From: Woeseia sp.
GTDB taxonomy: Bacteria; Pseudomonadota; Gammaproteobacteria; Steroidobacterales; UBA11654
NCBI GenBank assembly: GCA_019653755.1
Contig: BPCL01000005.1
Location: 68,071 to 105,236 of the forward strand
Direction of reading: 5' to 3'
DNA: 37,166 nt
Shown here: positions 25,970 to 34,843 of the stretch, piece by piece
Layout: every line of letters starts with the position of its first letter
How positions within the stretch are numbered: position 1 is the first letter of the stretch
Notes under the pieces: generated by a model
Database searches by the model: none
What the model saw: the letters and a program-made list of their open reading frames with translations, nothing else
Told to the model about the DNA's origin: nothing
Program-made: the position numbers and the translations under genes

Positions 25970-27165
25970 TAAAACGTTTTATAAAAAAGACACTTAAATG
26001 GACATCAATTGCTCTAGCATTGGTGATAGCAACTACTTACGTTCCTGCGACTATGGGAGCCTATGGATTATTCTGGGAACGCTGGACAACATCAATACTA
26101 GGCAATCCATTGAGTCCAAGGTTCTCATGGTATAAACCACTAGAATTAACTCCAGGAAATTTTAGTGAGCGATTGGCCACGATCAACACTGATGAGAGTG
26201 GGATCCCGATCGAAGTCTTTGAAACTGCAAGTAGATACGCCGAAGAACATAAAAGTAAGAGTTTAATTGTCCAACATAAAGGCAATATTATCTATGAGGA
26301 CTATTGGGACAACACCGAAGGGGATTCTCTGTTTGGCCTTCACTCCCTTACAAAAACGATGAATGCGCTCCTTATGGGTCATGCCATCAAAGATGGTTTT
26401 ATTGGATCTGTGGATATTCCTGCCAGTGATTTTATAAACGAATGGAAAGGCACTGAAAAAGAAAATATTACCATTCGAGATCTTCTCAATATGGCGGGAG
26501 GACTTAAAGAAGATTACAACTTCTCCCCAAGTTCCCAAAGAATACAAAGAATCATGGGGACAGACATTACATCTGCAAATTTGATGGTTGGTGTTGATGC
26601 TCCGGCTGGAACCGTTTTTTCACACGTTAATCCAAACAGTCAAATGCTAGGAATCATTATTCAACGAGCAACAGGTCAACGGTATGGTGAATATTTTTCA
26701 GAAAAAATCTGGCAACCGCTTGGAGCAAGAGATGCCTTCTTCTTTGTAGACCAAGAGGGAGGTATGGTGCATGCCGATTGCTGCATGTGGGCCTCCATCA
26801 GAGACATGGTTCGTGTCGGTGAAATGTTATTAAACAAAGGGGTTTTTAATGGTAAACAGATACTTCCAGAAGGCTGGGTTGATGAAATGATTGTTCCCTC
26901 GAAAGCCAATATTAATTATGGAATGCAGATCTGGTTAGGTAATGAATACACTCAATACAGACCTTACGACTCAAGATTAGAGGCTTTCTCAAATATACAC
27001 AGTGAACCTTACAAAACTGAGGATGTTTTTTATATGGATGGATTAGGCAAACAAAGACTTTATATGGTGCCGTCAAAATCTTTAGTAATTCTAAGAACTG
27101 GAGATAATTCTCGCGAGTGGGATGACTCCATGTTGCCCAATCTTTTTATTGAGGCCTTGAAATGA
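25966..27165 (+). CDS. beta-lactamase-family serine hydrolase 2
   Basis: Paralog of the preceding gene, 399 residues. It has an N-terminal signal anchor (about 12-33) and SxxK at S127-L-T-K130. Shared segments are RATGQRY, the C-terminal (FDGFG/MDGLG)-(G/K)QR(V/L)Y and an RTG ending near the C-terminus. Where hydrolase 1 has Y209 in EFAYNGIN, this one reads VFSHVNPNSQ, so the second-motif tyrosine is replaced by Ser or His. The pair may have split substrates, or this copy may rely on another base. It overlaps the next gene by 4 bp, so all three genes are coupled. Confidence 0.83.
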   Translation: MIKRFIKKTLKWTSIALALVIATTYVPATMGAYGLFWERWTTSILGNPLSPRFSWYKPLELTPGNFSERLATINTDESGIPIEVFETASRYAEEHKSKSLIVQHKGNIIYEDYWDNTEGDSLFGLHSLTKTMNALLMGHAIKDGFIGSVDIPASDFINEWKGTEKENITIRDLLNMAGGLKEDYNFSPSSQRIQRIMGTDITSANLMVGVDAPAGTVFSHVNPNSQMLGIIIQRATGQRYGEYFSEKIWQPLGARDAFFFVDQEGGMVHADCCMWASIRDMVRVGEMLLNKGVFNGKQILPEGWVDEMIVPSKANINYGMQIWLGNEYTQYRPYDSRLEAFSNIHSEPYKTEDVFYMDGLGKQRLYMVPSKSLVILRTGDNSREWDDSMLPNLFIEALK

Positions 27166-28025
27166 AAATAGCAATCGTAGGTGCCGCTTATACAGGCTTG
27201 GCTGCCGCCAAGCATTTTAAAAAACTAGGACATACAATAACGGTCACAACCACAAAGGAATCTAGAGTCGAAGAACTGGAGGCGGTTTCCGATCAAGTTA
27301 TGGTCATGGTTGGCAGTGATAGAGAAAAAATGGCTGCACTACTGGAGGACCAAGATATTTTAGTTTTAACCGTGGCAGGAGGTATGGTAGAAAAAGACGG
27401 CAAGACAGTCATGGATGCAGATCTTTATAGAGATGCCTATGTTGGAACGGCGGAAAGTGTTGTCGAAGCTATAAATTCGGGCGCAAAAGTTAAGCAAATC
27501 ATTTTTACTAGCTCACTAAATGCTTATGGAGATGCTCATGGTGAAGCAAGTATTGATGAAGAAGTAACTGCCAATCCTCTAAATCCTTTTCAAGAAGTCT
27601 ATATTGAGACCGAAAATTTATTGTCGGATATAGCGAATGAAGATATGCCAGTCTGTATTTTTAGAACGGGTACTATCCATGGACCTGGTCGGGAATGGAA
27701 AAATCAACTTAAGATGATGGCAGGACAGCCTATCCCATTTGATGGCTCATCGGATGCTATGATTATCCATCGAGACGATGTAGTTCAAGCAATCGATCTT
27801 GCTATAGAGAAGAAGTTCTCAGGGTTATTTAATCTCTTTAATGAGGTCTCATCTTCAAAATCAGAATTCTTTGCTCAGGTTTGTGATGAAAATGGTTACG
27901 AGCATGTTCAATGGCTTAATCTCAGTCCAGGACCCAAAAATGTTTCTAATGAAAAGATTAAGGCTAATGGGTTAACGTTTCTAGACCCTGATGCAAAAAG
28001 AGATTCTGAAAATCTACTCGATTAG
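27162..28025 (+). CDS. NAD(P)-binding epimerase/SDR, atypical
   Basis: Extended-SDR-like protein of 287 residues. The Rossmann motif is GAAYTGLAAAKHF at residues 7-19, and LVLTVAGG near 67-74 and IIFTSSLNAYG at 113-123 follow the fold. The usual catalytic YxxxK reads Y147-I-E-T-E151, so the lysine is a glutamate. This suggests a non-redox or altered role, as seen in atypical SDRs. The C-terminal half (RTGTIHGPGREW, MIIHRDDVVQAIDLAI) is canonical for NAD-dependent epimerases. It is the last gene of the operon with the two serine hydrolases. Its last 12 bp overlap the convergent quinoprotein gene. Confidence 0.8.
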   Translation: MKIAIVGAAYTGLAAAKHFKKLGHTITVTTTKESRVEELEAVSDQVMVMVGSDREKMAALLEDQDILVLTVAGGMVEKDGKTVMDADLYRDAYVGTAESVVEAINSGAKVKQIIFTSSLNAYGDAHGEASIDEEVTANPLNPFQEVYIETENLLSDIANEDMPVCIFRTGTIHGPGREWKNQLKMMAGQPIPFDGSSDAMIIHRDDVVQAIDLAIEKKFSGLFNLFNEVSSSKSEFFAQVCDENGYEHVQWLNLSPGPKNVSNEKIKANGLTFLDPDAKRDSENLLD

Positions 28026-30011
28026 ATTCTCTGGCAAAGCATAAGCAATTAACTCATCGCTGATACCATTTGGGTAGTTCCACATATGGCCTCCAGTCGC
28101 TATAACCACATATTGTCTTCCATTGGCCATATAAGTCATGGGCGTGGCCATGGCAGCAGTGGGTGCTTTCATTTCTAATAATTTTTCGCCGGTCTCTATA
28201 TCAAAAGCACGGAAACGTTCGTCTGCTGTCGCCCCTATAAAAATAAGACCGCCTGCGGTTGTGATAGCTCCTCCTGCAAAGGGGGTTCCCCACTCAAACC
28301 CAATAGGCAAAGGACTCAGTTTATCAATCTTACCGAATGGCTTTTTCCATAATATTTCCCCTTCTACCATGTCAACGGCAACCAACATTGACCAAGGAGG
28401 TTCTGTGCAAGGGGTGTAGAGTGGCGATAAAAGAGGTTTTTGTTGAAGACCATATTTAGTGCCTTTTATCAGTCCTGGTGGACCCATAGGATTTCCTGCC
28501 ATTGGAGTTTTAGCTAAATCCTTGTCAACATTCTCTTCAGGTATCAATTTCACATAAAAGGGCACCTGAGCCACAGGGACAATCAATATATTACGCTCTG
28601 GGTCAAACGCACCTCCTCCCCAATTTGCTCCTCCACCAACCTGTGGATACATAATGGAGCCTTTAGTTGACATGGGTGTGAACATCCCTCCGTACCTTGC
28701 TGAAGCAATCATCTCTCTGCAAGCTTCTCGTTCATAAGGGGTAACCCCCCATGCATCATCAGGTGTTATTCCCTGTCTGACAAGGGGTGGCGGTTTTACT
28801 GGAAAAGGTTGAGTCGGTGATAATTGATCGCCTAAAATCCCATCGGTCGGAACTTCTCTTTCTTCGATATCAAAATAGGGGTCACCGCTGTCCCTATGAA
28901 AAGTATAAACCATGCCAGTTTTTCCTAGCGCAATAACGATAGGACGTTTACCACTCTCAGTGGTTACATCTACCAATAAAGGATGTGTTGGTAAATCCCA
29001 ATCCCAAATATCATGGTGAATAGTTTGATAATGCCATACCAACTCTCCAGTTTGTGCACGCAATGCTAAGACTGAATTGGCATAACGATTATCCCCCGGT
29101 CTTAGCCCACCGTAAAAATTTGGAGAAGCACTTGCTGTAGGAATAAATACCAAATCTCGTTGGCTATCTACAGACATAGTTGTCCAAACGTTGGCGCCAC
29201 CAACCGTATAAGGAAGCGACTCACTGGACTCTGGGTCTCTGATCAATGTGTCGAAGGACCATAGAAATTCTCCTGTCACTGCATCAAAACCTCGAACAGC
29301 ACCATTGACTGAGCTTGCATCTTTAAATTTATTTCCTGTACCTCCAATAATCACCACTCCATTCACAACTGCAGGAGGTGATTTAAGTTGCATTGCTTGA
29401 ATCTGGTTGGTTGGTTCAATTTGCTTGATATAAGGCAAGACATCAACGACACCCTGGGAACCAAATTCTGAACAAGGATTGCCACTGATGGCATCAACAG
29501 CAATTAGTCGTTTATCATTAGCAGCAAGAAATAGGCTATGAGCACACAATTCATTCAGCTCTTTATCAGGATTCTTCCATTGAGCCAATCCTCGGCAATT
29601 AAATCGTCCTGCAAACGGTCGCAAATCAATTTTTGGGTCATAGGACCAAACTTTTTTACCCGTTGCTCCATCTAGAGCGATAATCTCATTAAAGGGAGTG
29701 CAAAAAACTAAAAAACCCCCTGCTTCCTCGGGCAATATTATCGGAGTAACTTGAAAGCCTACTAATCTTTTTAAAAAAGAGAACTGTTCTGGAACTCGAT
29801 CTAAATGACCTGTTTTATATGTCCATGCCACTTCTAAATTCTTAATGTTCTCTCGATTAATTTGATCCAAATGAGAATACCTAGAACCGCCTTCATCACC
29901 AGCGTATTGAGGCCAATCACTTTCCGAAGCAGAAGCAGGAAGGGAAAAAAGACCGCTAATCAAAAAGCTATAAAAGAGAAGGTAGATTGAGTTTCTTTTG
30001 AAATTAATCAT
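28014..30011 (-). CDS. PQQ-dependent dehydrogenase
   Basis: Exported quinoprotein of 665 residues with an N-terminal signal peptide ending in PASASES. The mature part is an eight-bladed propeller of the glucose/quinate dehydrogenase group without the membrane anchor. Visible are DWPQYAGDEGGSRYSHLDQI, the Trp-docking-like blade repeats (GATGKKVWSYDP, AVTGEFLWSFDT, AQTGELVWHYQT), WDWDLPTHPLLVDV, and the GGANWGGGAFDPERNILIVP block. It oxidises an alcohol or sugar in the periplasm and passes electrons to quinone or cytochrome c. No PQQ synthesis genes are in the window. A GSDH-like gene lies 44 bp upstream. Confidence 0.87.
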   Translation of the reverse strand: MINFKRNSIYLLFYSFLISGLFSLPASASESDWPQYAGDEGGSRYSHLDQINRENIKNLEVAWTYKTGHLDRVPEQFSFLKRLVGFQVTPIILPEEAGGFLVFCTPFNEIIALDGATGKKVWSYDPKIDLRPFAGRFNCRGLAQWKNPDKELNELCAHSLFLAANDKRLIAVDAISGNPCSEFGSQGVVDVLPYIKQIEPTNQIQAMQLKSPPAVVNGVVIIGGTGNKFKDASSVNGAVRGFDAVTGEFLWSFDTLIRDPESSESLPYTVGGANVWTTMSVDSQRDLVFIPTASASPNFYGGLRPGDNRYANSVLALRAQTGELVWHYQTIHHDIWDWDLPTHPLLVDVTTESGKRPIVIALGKTGMVYTFHRDSGDPYFDIEEREVPTDGILGDQLSPTQPFPVKPPPLVRQGITPDDAWGVTPYEREACREMIASARYGGMFTPMSTKGSIMYPQVGGGANWGGGAFDPERNILIVPVAQVPFYVKLIPEENVDKDLAKTPMAGNPMGPPGLIKGTKYGLQQKPLLSPLYTPCTEPPWSMLVAVDMVEGEILWKKPFGKIDKLSPLPIGFEWGTPFAGGAITTAGGLIFIGATADERFRAFDIETGEKLLEMKAPTAAMATPMTYMANGRQYVVIATGGHMWNYPNGISDELIAYALPENLIE

Positions 30012-30055
30012 TGCTTTAAAATATCACGTTTAGACAATAAGGGTTAGCCTTTAGA

Positions 30056-31316
30056 TTAGTCACTTTTGCTGATCCTCCATATCCGACCTGCGACGTCATC
30101 GCTTAATAAGATTGATCCATCATTCATCTCAGCTAAACCAACTGGACGACCGTAAATTTCTGCTTTGCTCTGATCAGCTATAAAACCAGTCATAAAAGCC
30201 TCAATAACTCCTGTTGGATAACCATTTTCAAAGGGGATAAAAAGCAAATCATATCCTGTTAATTCTGATCTTGATACACCTCCCCGCCTGGCCACAAAGG
30301 CTCCGTTTTTATATCTATCATCAATGTTGATTCCACTATGAAATAACAAGCCCAACGGCACAGAGTGAGCATCAATGGCAAGATTCGGTACTCTAGAGTT
30401 AGTAAGAGCTTTTTCGGTTTCTTCAGGATTTAATCGCATTTGAGTTGGGTCTGGATATGTCCCGAAGTACGTGTAAGGCCAACCGTAAAAAGCTCCGTCA
30501 ATAACCTCTGTCAGATAGTCAGGTGGAACAGTCTCACCTAAGCCATCTCGTTCATTAACAGTTGTCCATAATCTTTTAGTTGTAGGCTCATATGCCAGAC
30601 CTACCGGATTACGAAGTCCTGTAGCAAATAATCTTTGTCCATCACCATTCAGTTCTATTTCCCAAATAGCAGCCCTTGATAAATCATCAGTTCCCTCTTC
30701 ATTCACATTGGTACCTGAACCAACAGCAACTAGAATTTTCTTCTTATCGTCTGACAAGATTATATTTCTGGTCCAATGATTATTTGGTGGCCCAGAAGGC
30801 AGGGATAGTATTTTTTTACCCTGATCTTGAATCTTATAACCCTTAAATCCGTATTTAATTACTGAATCAGTGTTTGCTACAAACAGTTCTTCGTTAAAAT
30901 AAATCATTCCAAACGGTTGATTTAATCCCTCTAAAATAATTTCGATCTTTGGAGTCTTATTTTGAAGATCAATGTAAAGAATATTATTGGGTGACTTTCC
31001 AAAGATATTCATTGTCTCCAATAGTTCCACCGTCTCCTTTGGCATACCAGGAAGAGATTCAGTTCTCGACTGGCTTACCAGCAAGTCTCCGTTCGGCAAT
31101 ACCAATATCCAACGAGGAGAATCTAAGCCGTCCACTAAGATTTCAGCTTTAAAACCTTTGGGTACATTGAGATTAAGATCAGTGTTATTAATCAGTGTCG
31201 GCAAACGGATGACACTTGGTCCAATTTCATCAAGAACAGGTGGTTCTAGGTCTTGGCTAACAACATATTGTTACTGAGCAGAGTGAGTAAAAAAATTAAT
31301 AATTTGAATTGTTTCA
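30056..31316 (-). CDS. GSDH-like PQQ sugar dehydrogenase / sorbosone dehydrogenase family (one frameshift)
   Basis: Six-bladed propeller protein of about 420 residues. Without correction only a TTG at 31204 is available. One missing base near 31255 joins it to ATG 31316, which gives a clear signal peptide (MKQFKLLIFLLTLLSNNMLLA) followed by QDLEPPVLDEIGP. The mature protein shows PKGFKAEILVDGLDSPRWILVLPNGDLLVSQS, GLNQPFGMIY, the GLRNPVGLAYEP segment, and DGAFYGWPY near the C-terminal third. These are typical of PQQ-dependent sugar dehydrogenases (GSDH/sorbosone). The start codon abuts the U-tract of the upstream terminator with no ribosome binding site. It probably acts with the PQQ-dependent dehydrogenase 44 bp downstream. 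Confidence 0.82.
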
Positions 31317-31347
31317 TAAAAAAACTGGGTAGGTTTCCCTACCCAGT
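31317..31347 (-). terminator. strong intrinsic terminator of the deacetylase array
   Basis: A perfect 10-bp stem (31324-31333 with 31338-31347, ACTGGGTAGG and CCTACCCAGT) around TTTC. On the minus strand it is followed by seven to eight U residues. It ends transcription from the genes at 31384-36310 and stops exactly at the AUG of the next gene at 31316. Confidence 0.85.
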
Positions 31348-31383
31348 ATTATATCTAAGTTGCCCTTATAAAGGACTCAGAGT

Positions 31384-32307
31384 TTACATATATTGCTCTC
31401 TATACCAATCGTTAATGTCATCACCAGTGGTCAATAAAACATCATCGTGACTAGCAATGTATTCGAAGGCTCGCTTGAGATGCTTAAACTTGTTTGGTTG
31501 ACCTACATGGAATGTATGCAGACAAATTGGCATGCATCGTGCATTGGTCGCACCCTCCTCATAGAGAACATCAAACTGATCAACGATCATATCACCAAAA
31601 GCCTCAGAAGAGACTCCTACTCCAGAGTGTCCTAGAAAAGCAGGAATATCATTCAATTCAACTGTGTAAGGAACAGCAATTAAATTATTCTTTGGTGTGT
31701 TAAACCTGAAAGGATGATCATCGGCAGTATAGTCGCATAGATATTCAACACCATTCTCTTCGAGAATTCTTGGTGTGTTATCTGTATGTGTCAAAAATGG
31801 GGAAAGCCATCCTTTTGTTTTCTTACCTAATGCTTCTTCCATCTCATTACAAACACTACTAATAATTTCTCTTTCTTTGTCCTCGTCTAAAGCAATGTGG
31901 CCGCCTTCTCCATCAGGGAAGTTAGCTAGAAAGTTAGCGGGAGCATTATTGATGCCATGACCAATGAAGGCCCAATCTCTGGCAACGGATTCCTCTATGA
32001 TCCTTGGATATTCTCTGATGATTTCAGAGTTTAGACAAACAGTACCTCTCATGCCTAATTTGTCCATTACTTCCATCATTCTCCATAGACCAACTCTATT
32101 TCCATAGTCTCTCCAACCATAGTTTAATGGATCCGGAGAAAGATCAGCTGTACCAGGTATCAATGCTGTGCCGCGAATAGCTGCAGGAAAATGCTCTATA
32201 TTGATATAAGGCATAACAGCAACTCTCGCTCCGTCTGGTAATTTAAACGGTTCTCGATCAATGATCGGTACAAAATCGTAATGTTTACTTTGTGTTAATT
32301 CACTCAT
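31384..32307 (-). CDS. polysaccharide deacetylase-fold hydrolase, PuuE-like
   Basis: 307 residues, intact. The NodB-type fold resembles PuuE allantoinase more than chitin deacetylase. Visible are RVAVMPYINIEHF near 30, GNRVGLWRMMEVMDKLGMRGT (69-89), the FIGHGINNAP motif, and WLSPFLTHTDNTPRILEENG followed by YLCDYTADDHPF. In PuuE the equivalents are GHGWN, a TSPNTRRL-type block and a Y-x-x-D-x-x-N-D-D-x-P-Y segment. The cytoplasmic enzyme would hydrolyse a cyclic amide or amide in nitrogen scavenging. It has a GAGGA ribosome binding site and follows an isochorismatase-fold amidase by 29 bp, so the pair likely acts in sequence. Confidence 0.8.
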   Translation of the reverse strand: MSELTQSKHYDFVPIIDREPFKLPDGARVAVMPYINIEHFPAAIRGTALIPGTADLSPDPLNYGWRDYGNRVGLWRMMEVMDKLGMRGTVCLNSEIIREYPRIIEESVARDWAFIGHGINNAPANFLANFPDGEGGHIALDEDKEREIISSVCNEMEEALGKKTKGWLSPFLTHTDNTPRILEENGVEYLCDYTADDHPFRFNTPKNNLIAVPYTVELNDIPAFLGHSGVGVSSEAFGDMIVDQFDVLYEEGATNARCMPICLHTFHVGQPNKFKHLKRAFEYIASHDDVLLTTGDDINDWYREQYM

Positions 32308-32336
32308 TATTTTTTCCTCTAGTTAATAATTAAAGT

Positions 32337-32969
32337 CTAAAGACTATTCAAATAGCCCATAGCCATTTCTTTACTGATGACATCACCGTATTTAGCGTTG
32401 ATATCAAATAAGTTTGCTTCATGTGGTCCTTCAGCACGATCGCCGATACATTCTCTTACACAAATAGGTCTAAACCCATGTTGAACTGTATCAACAGCAG
32501 TAGCTCTTATGCATCCTGACGTTGTGCAACCAGTAATAATTAATGTATCCACACCCATTCCATTTAATGTGGCCACAAGCGAGGTTCCAAAAAAAGCACT
32601 CGCGTATTGTTTAACAATCACTACCTCGCCATCTTGAGGCTCAACTCCTTCACAAAACTCTGCGTATGGATTTCCTAAGACGAGATCTTTAAGCACAGGT
32701 GCTTTTCTAATCCAGACACCTCCATCCTCAAGATTCGGTTCTGTGTATAAGACTCTAGTGTGAATAATTGGTACACCCTTAGATCGAGCTAAATCTAGAA
32801 AATCAGGCATTTGTGCTACACAGTCAACAACACCTGGTGCGTATAATGCTGAACCTTCAGTGGTATAACCTTGTAGTAGATCGATGACTATTACTGCTGA
32901 CTTTTCTCCAAAGCCTAAGCCGGTATCCCAAACACCAGCATAATTATCTTCAGTTGATTTATCTGACAT
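32337..32969 (-). CDS. isochorismatase-fold amidohydrolase, N-carbamoylsarcosine amidase-like
   Basis: 210 residues, intact. Catalytic residues of the cysteine-hydrolase family are D30 in VIVIDLLQGY, K120 in VIVKQYASAFFGT and the nucleophile C153 in TGCTTSGCIRAT. The length and the early WDTGLGFG stretch fit the N-carbamoylsarcosine amidase and maleamate amidase subgroup better than true isochorismatase. Likely role: release of ammonia from a carbamoyl or amide product made by the deacetylase-fold enzyme next to it (inference). A strong ribosome binding site (GGGGAG) lies before the ATG. Confidence 0.82.
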   Translation of the reverse strand: MSDKSTEDNYAGVWDTGLGFGEKSAVIVIDLLQGYTTEGSALYAPGVVDCVAQMPDFLDLARSKGVPIIHTRVLYTEPNLEDGGVWIRKAPVLKDLVLGNPYAEFCEGVEPQDGEVVIVKQYASAFFGTSLVATLNGMGVDTLIITGCTTSGCIRATAVDTVQHGFRPICVRECIGDRAEGPHEANLFDINAKYGDVISKEMAMGYLNSL

Positions 32970-33043
32970 TCTGAACTCCCCTTTTTTAATTCAATAAGCC
33001 CTCATAAATTTTAGTAGAGGGAACCTATTATATTAATCAATAA

Positions 33044-34363
33044 TTATGAGTTTGTTAAACGTTTGTTAAAGTGGATTAAACCAAAGTAGAGAAAAATGAA
33101 AGCTAAAGGAGTCGAAATCAAGTTTATCAAAGTAATAGATTGACCAATTGCTAGATCATTTTTAAAGAAATAGTCTGTCACTAAACCAATTCCAGTGGGA
33201 CCTAATAACGCCGTTAATAGATTTAAAAATAGCATATAGACTGCAGCAACTTGAGCTCTGAGTTGATTCGGGGTAATAACTTGCAAGACAATAGGGCCAA
33301 CAGCTAAAGGCATACTTACAATAAAGATAAAGGGACAAAGAACAAAAATTGTTGTTTGCAAGTCAGCAAGAGAGGTAGCAAAAAGAATTAAGGGAACTGA
33401 TGCTATACAAACAATTAAACCAACCCTAAAGTAACTGTCTAAATAATCGCGCCGTTTCATATAATCCACTAACCAACCACCAAAAATAACACCGGTACTT
33501 GAGAGAAAAAATAACATTAATCCTAGACTCATACCGCTATCGGCAATACTCATTCCATGAATGCGTTGAAGATAGGTTGGTATCCAAGTTAAAACAGATG
33601 TAATTGGAGTTGCTAATAATGCAAAACCAAAAAAGATTGCCGTATATACTTGCCAATTCCCCCTCATATATACTAGCGCATCAACTATTGAGACCCTCTT
33701 ATCCAGAGATTCACTAATACCAGTCCGTGTTGGCTCTTTTACAGTCAGCATTAAAAAAGCCATGAGGATGCCTGGAAGACCAACAATAAGAAAAGCAATC
33801 TGCCAAGGCTTTAGAATCCCAACAAAGGGCAAAGAAGTAGCATCCGAGCTAATAATCATACTAACAACAGCGCCGCCAATGATGAACGCGAGACCACCGC
33901 CAAATAAACCTCCTGATTGATAAACCGCAATTGCCCTTCCTAGTTTATCTTCAGTGAAGTAATCTGAAATCATTGAATAAGCTGCAGGTGATAAAGCAGC
34001 CTCACCCACACCAACTCCTACTCGTGCAAGAAAAAGCTGAAAGAAACTTCTAGCCAAACCGCAAGCTGCTGTCATTAAGCTCCATAAGAAAATACCTACC
34101 GCAACAATCATTGTTCTGCTTTTCACATCAGAGAGACGTGCTATCGGTATACCAATAACAGTGTAAAAAAGCGCAAAGGCAAAGCCCATCAATAAGCCCA
34201 TTTGAGCATCGGTAGTTCCTAGGTCCTCCTTAATTGGAGTAACCAAAAGACTCATAATGATTCTATCAACGAAAGAAAGCACATAAGCAAGCAATAACAT
34301 AAAAACTGCATACCACCCGGCCATAGAGTTTTTTACAGTCTTATTGTTCTCCATCAAACTCAT
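33044..34363 (-). CDS. MFS transporter, spinster/ACS-like
   Basis: 439 residues, twelve predicted helices. Signature elements are the DRIIMSLLVTPIKEDLG start, LSDVKSRTMIVAVG in loop 2-3, ARVGVGVGEAALSPAAYSMISDY in helices 4-5, and WQIAFLIVGLPGILMAFLMLTVKEP ending helix 6. A second ATG at 34354 is a possible start. The gene abuts the cytochrome c stop, so it is cotranscribed. It probably imports the substrate of the amidase and deacetylase that follow; relatives carry organic acids, sphingolipids or sugars. Substrate unknown. Confidence 0.85.
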   Translation of the reverse strand: MSLMENNKTVKNSMAGWYAVFMLLLAYVLSFVDRIIMSLLVTPIKEDLGTTDAQMGLLMGFAFALFYTVIGIPIARLSDVKSRTMIVAVGIFLWSLMTAACGLARSFFQLFLARVGVGVGEAALSPAAYSMISDYFTEDKLGRAIAVYQSGGLFGGGLAFIIGGAVVSMIISSDATSLPFVGILKPWQIAFLIVGLPGILMAFLMLTVKEPTRTGISESLDKRVSIVDALVYMRGNWQVYTAIFFGFALLATPITSVLTWIPTYLQRIHGMSIADSGMSLGLMLFFLSSTGVIFGGWLVDYMKRRDYLDSYFRVGLIVCIASVPLILFATSLADLQTTIFVLCPFIFIVSMPLAVGPIVLQVITPNQLRAQVAAVYMLFLNLLTALLGPTGIGLVTDYFFKNDLAIGQSITLINLISTPLAFIFLYFGLIHFNKRLTNS

Positions 34364-34843
34364 TTATGGTGTGCTTATAGATTTAATGTAGCCCGCTATT
34401 TCCTCTAATTCCTCTTCGGGTAACCATGCAAAACCAGGCATTACCCCACCGGAGATTGACTCCTCTGAATTGATCATTCGACCTACTTTTAAAAATTCAA
34501 TTGTCTCTTCCAAACCCATATTTTGGAGAAATGCTGAATCAATGAGAGTGACTCCTAATCCATCTATTCCTTCAAGATTGGCACCATGACAAAACCCGCA
34601 ACGACTCATATAAGCTTGACTATTAAGATCAGCTGATTCATCGATAGTTGCATTTACAGGCTCAATAAAATCATAACTTCTGGATACCATGCCAAAAGCG
34701 GCAACAGGTTTAGCTATAGAAACTACTGTTTCTGCCTTTGAAATATTCATCATGCCTGGAGCTTTTAGGCTGTATGAACTCATTGATAAGATTGAAATAA
34801 CTACTGCTACCAAACCCACTGAAAGTTGTCTTGATACATTCAA
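34364..34843 (-). CDS. monoheme cytochrome c
   Basis: 159 residues. An N-terminal membrane segment (about 8-26) acts as signal or anchor. A single heme site C82-G-F-C-H86 is followed by an axial Met candidate M135 in SGGVMPGFAW and a C-terminal helix (EELEEIAGYIKSI) typical of class I cytochromes. It works in the periplasm as an electron carrier. It overlaps the DHA2 exporter by 4 bp and abuts the MFS gene, so it belongs to this array. It may take electrons from the molybdoenzyme whose Fe-S subunit is encoded upstream, or from the quinoprotein dehydrogenases (inference). Confidence 0.85.
   Translation of the reverse strand: MNVSRQLSVGLVAVVISILSMSSYSLKAPGMMNISKAETVVSIAKPVAAFGMVSRSYDFIEPVNATIDESADLNSQAYMSRCGFCHGANLEGIDGLGVTLIDSAFLQNMGLEETIEFLKVGRMINSEESISGGVMPGFAWLPEEELEEIAGYIKSISTP

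Noticed and set aside
25966..27165. Antibiotic resistance (AmpC-type) call for the serine hydrolases
   Set aside because: The family PF00144 is broad; spacing and motifs (no typical KTG triad, altered YxN) do not support a true class C beta-lactamase.
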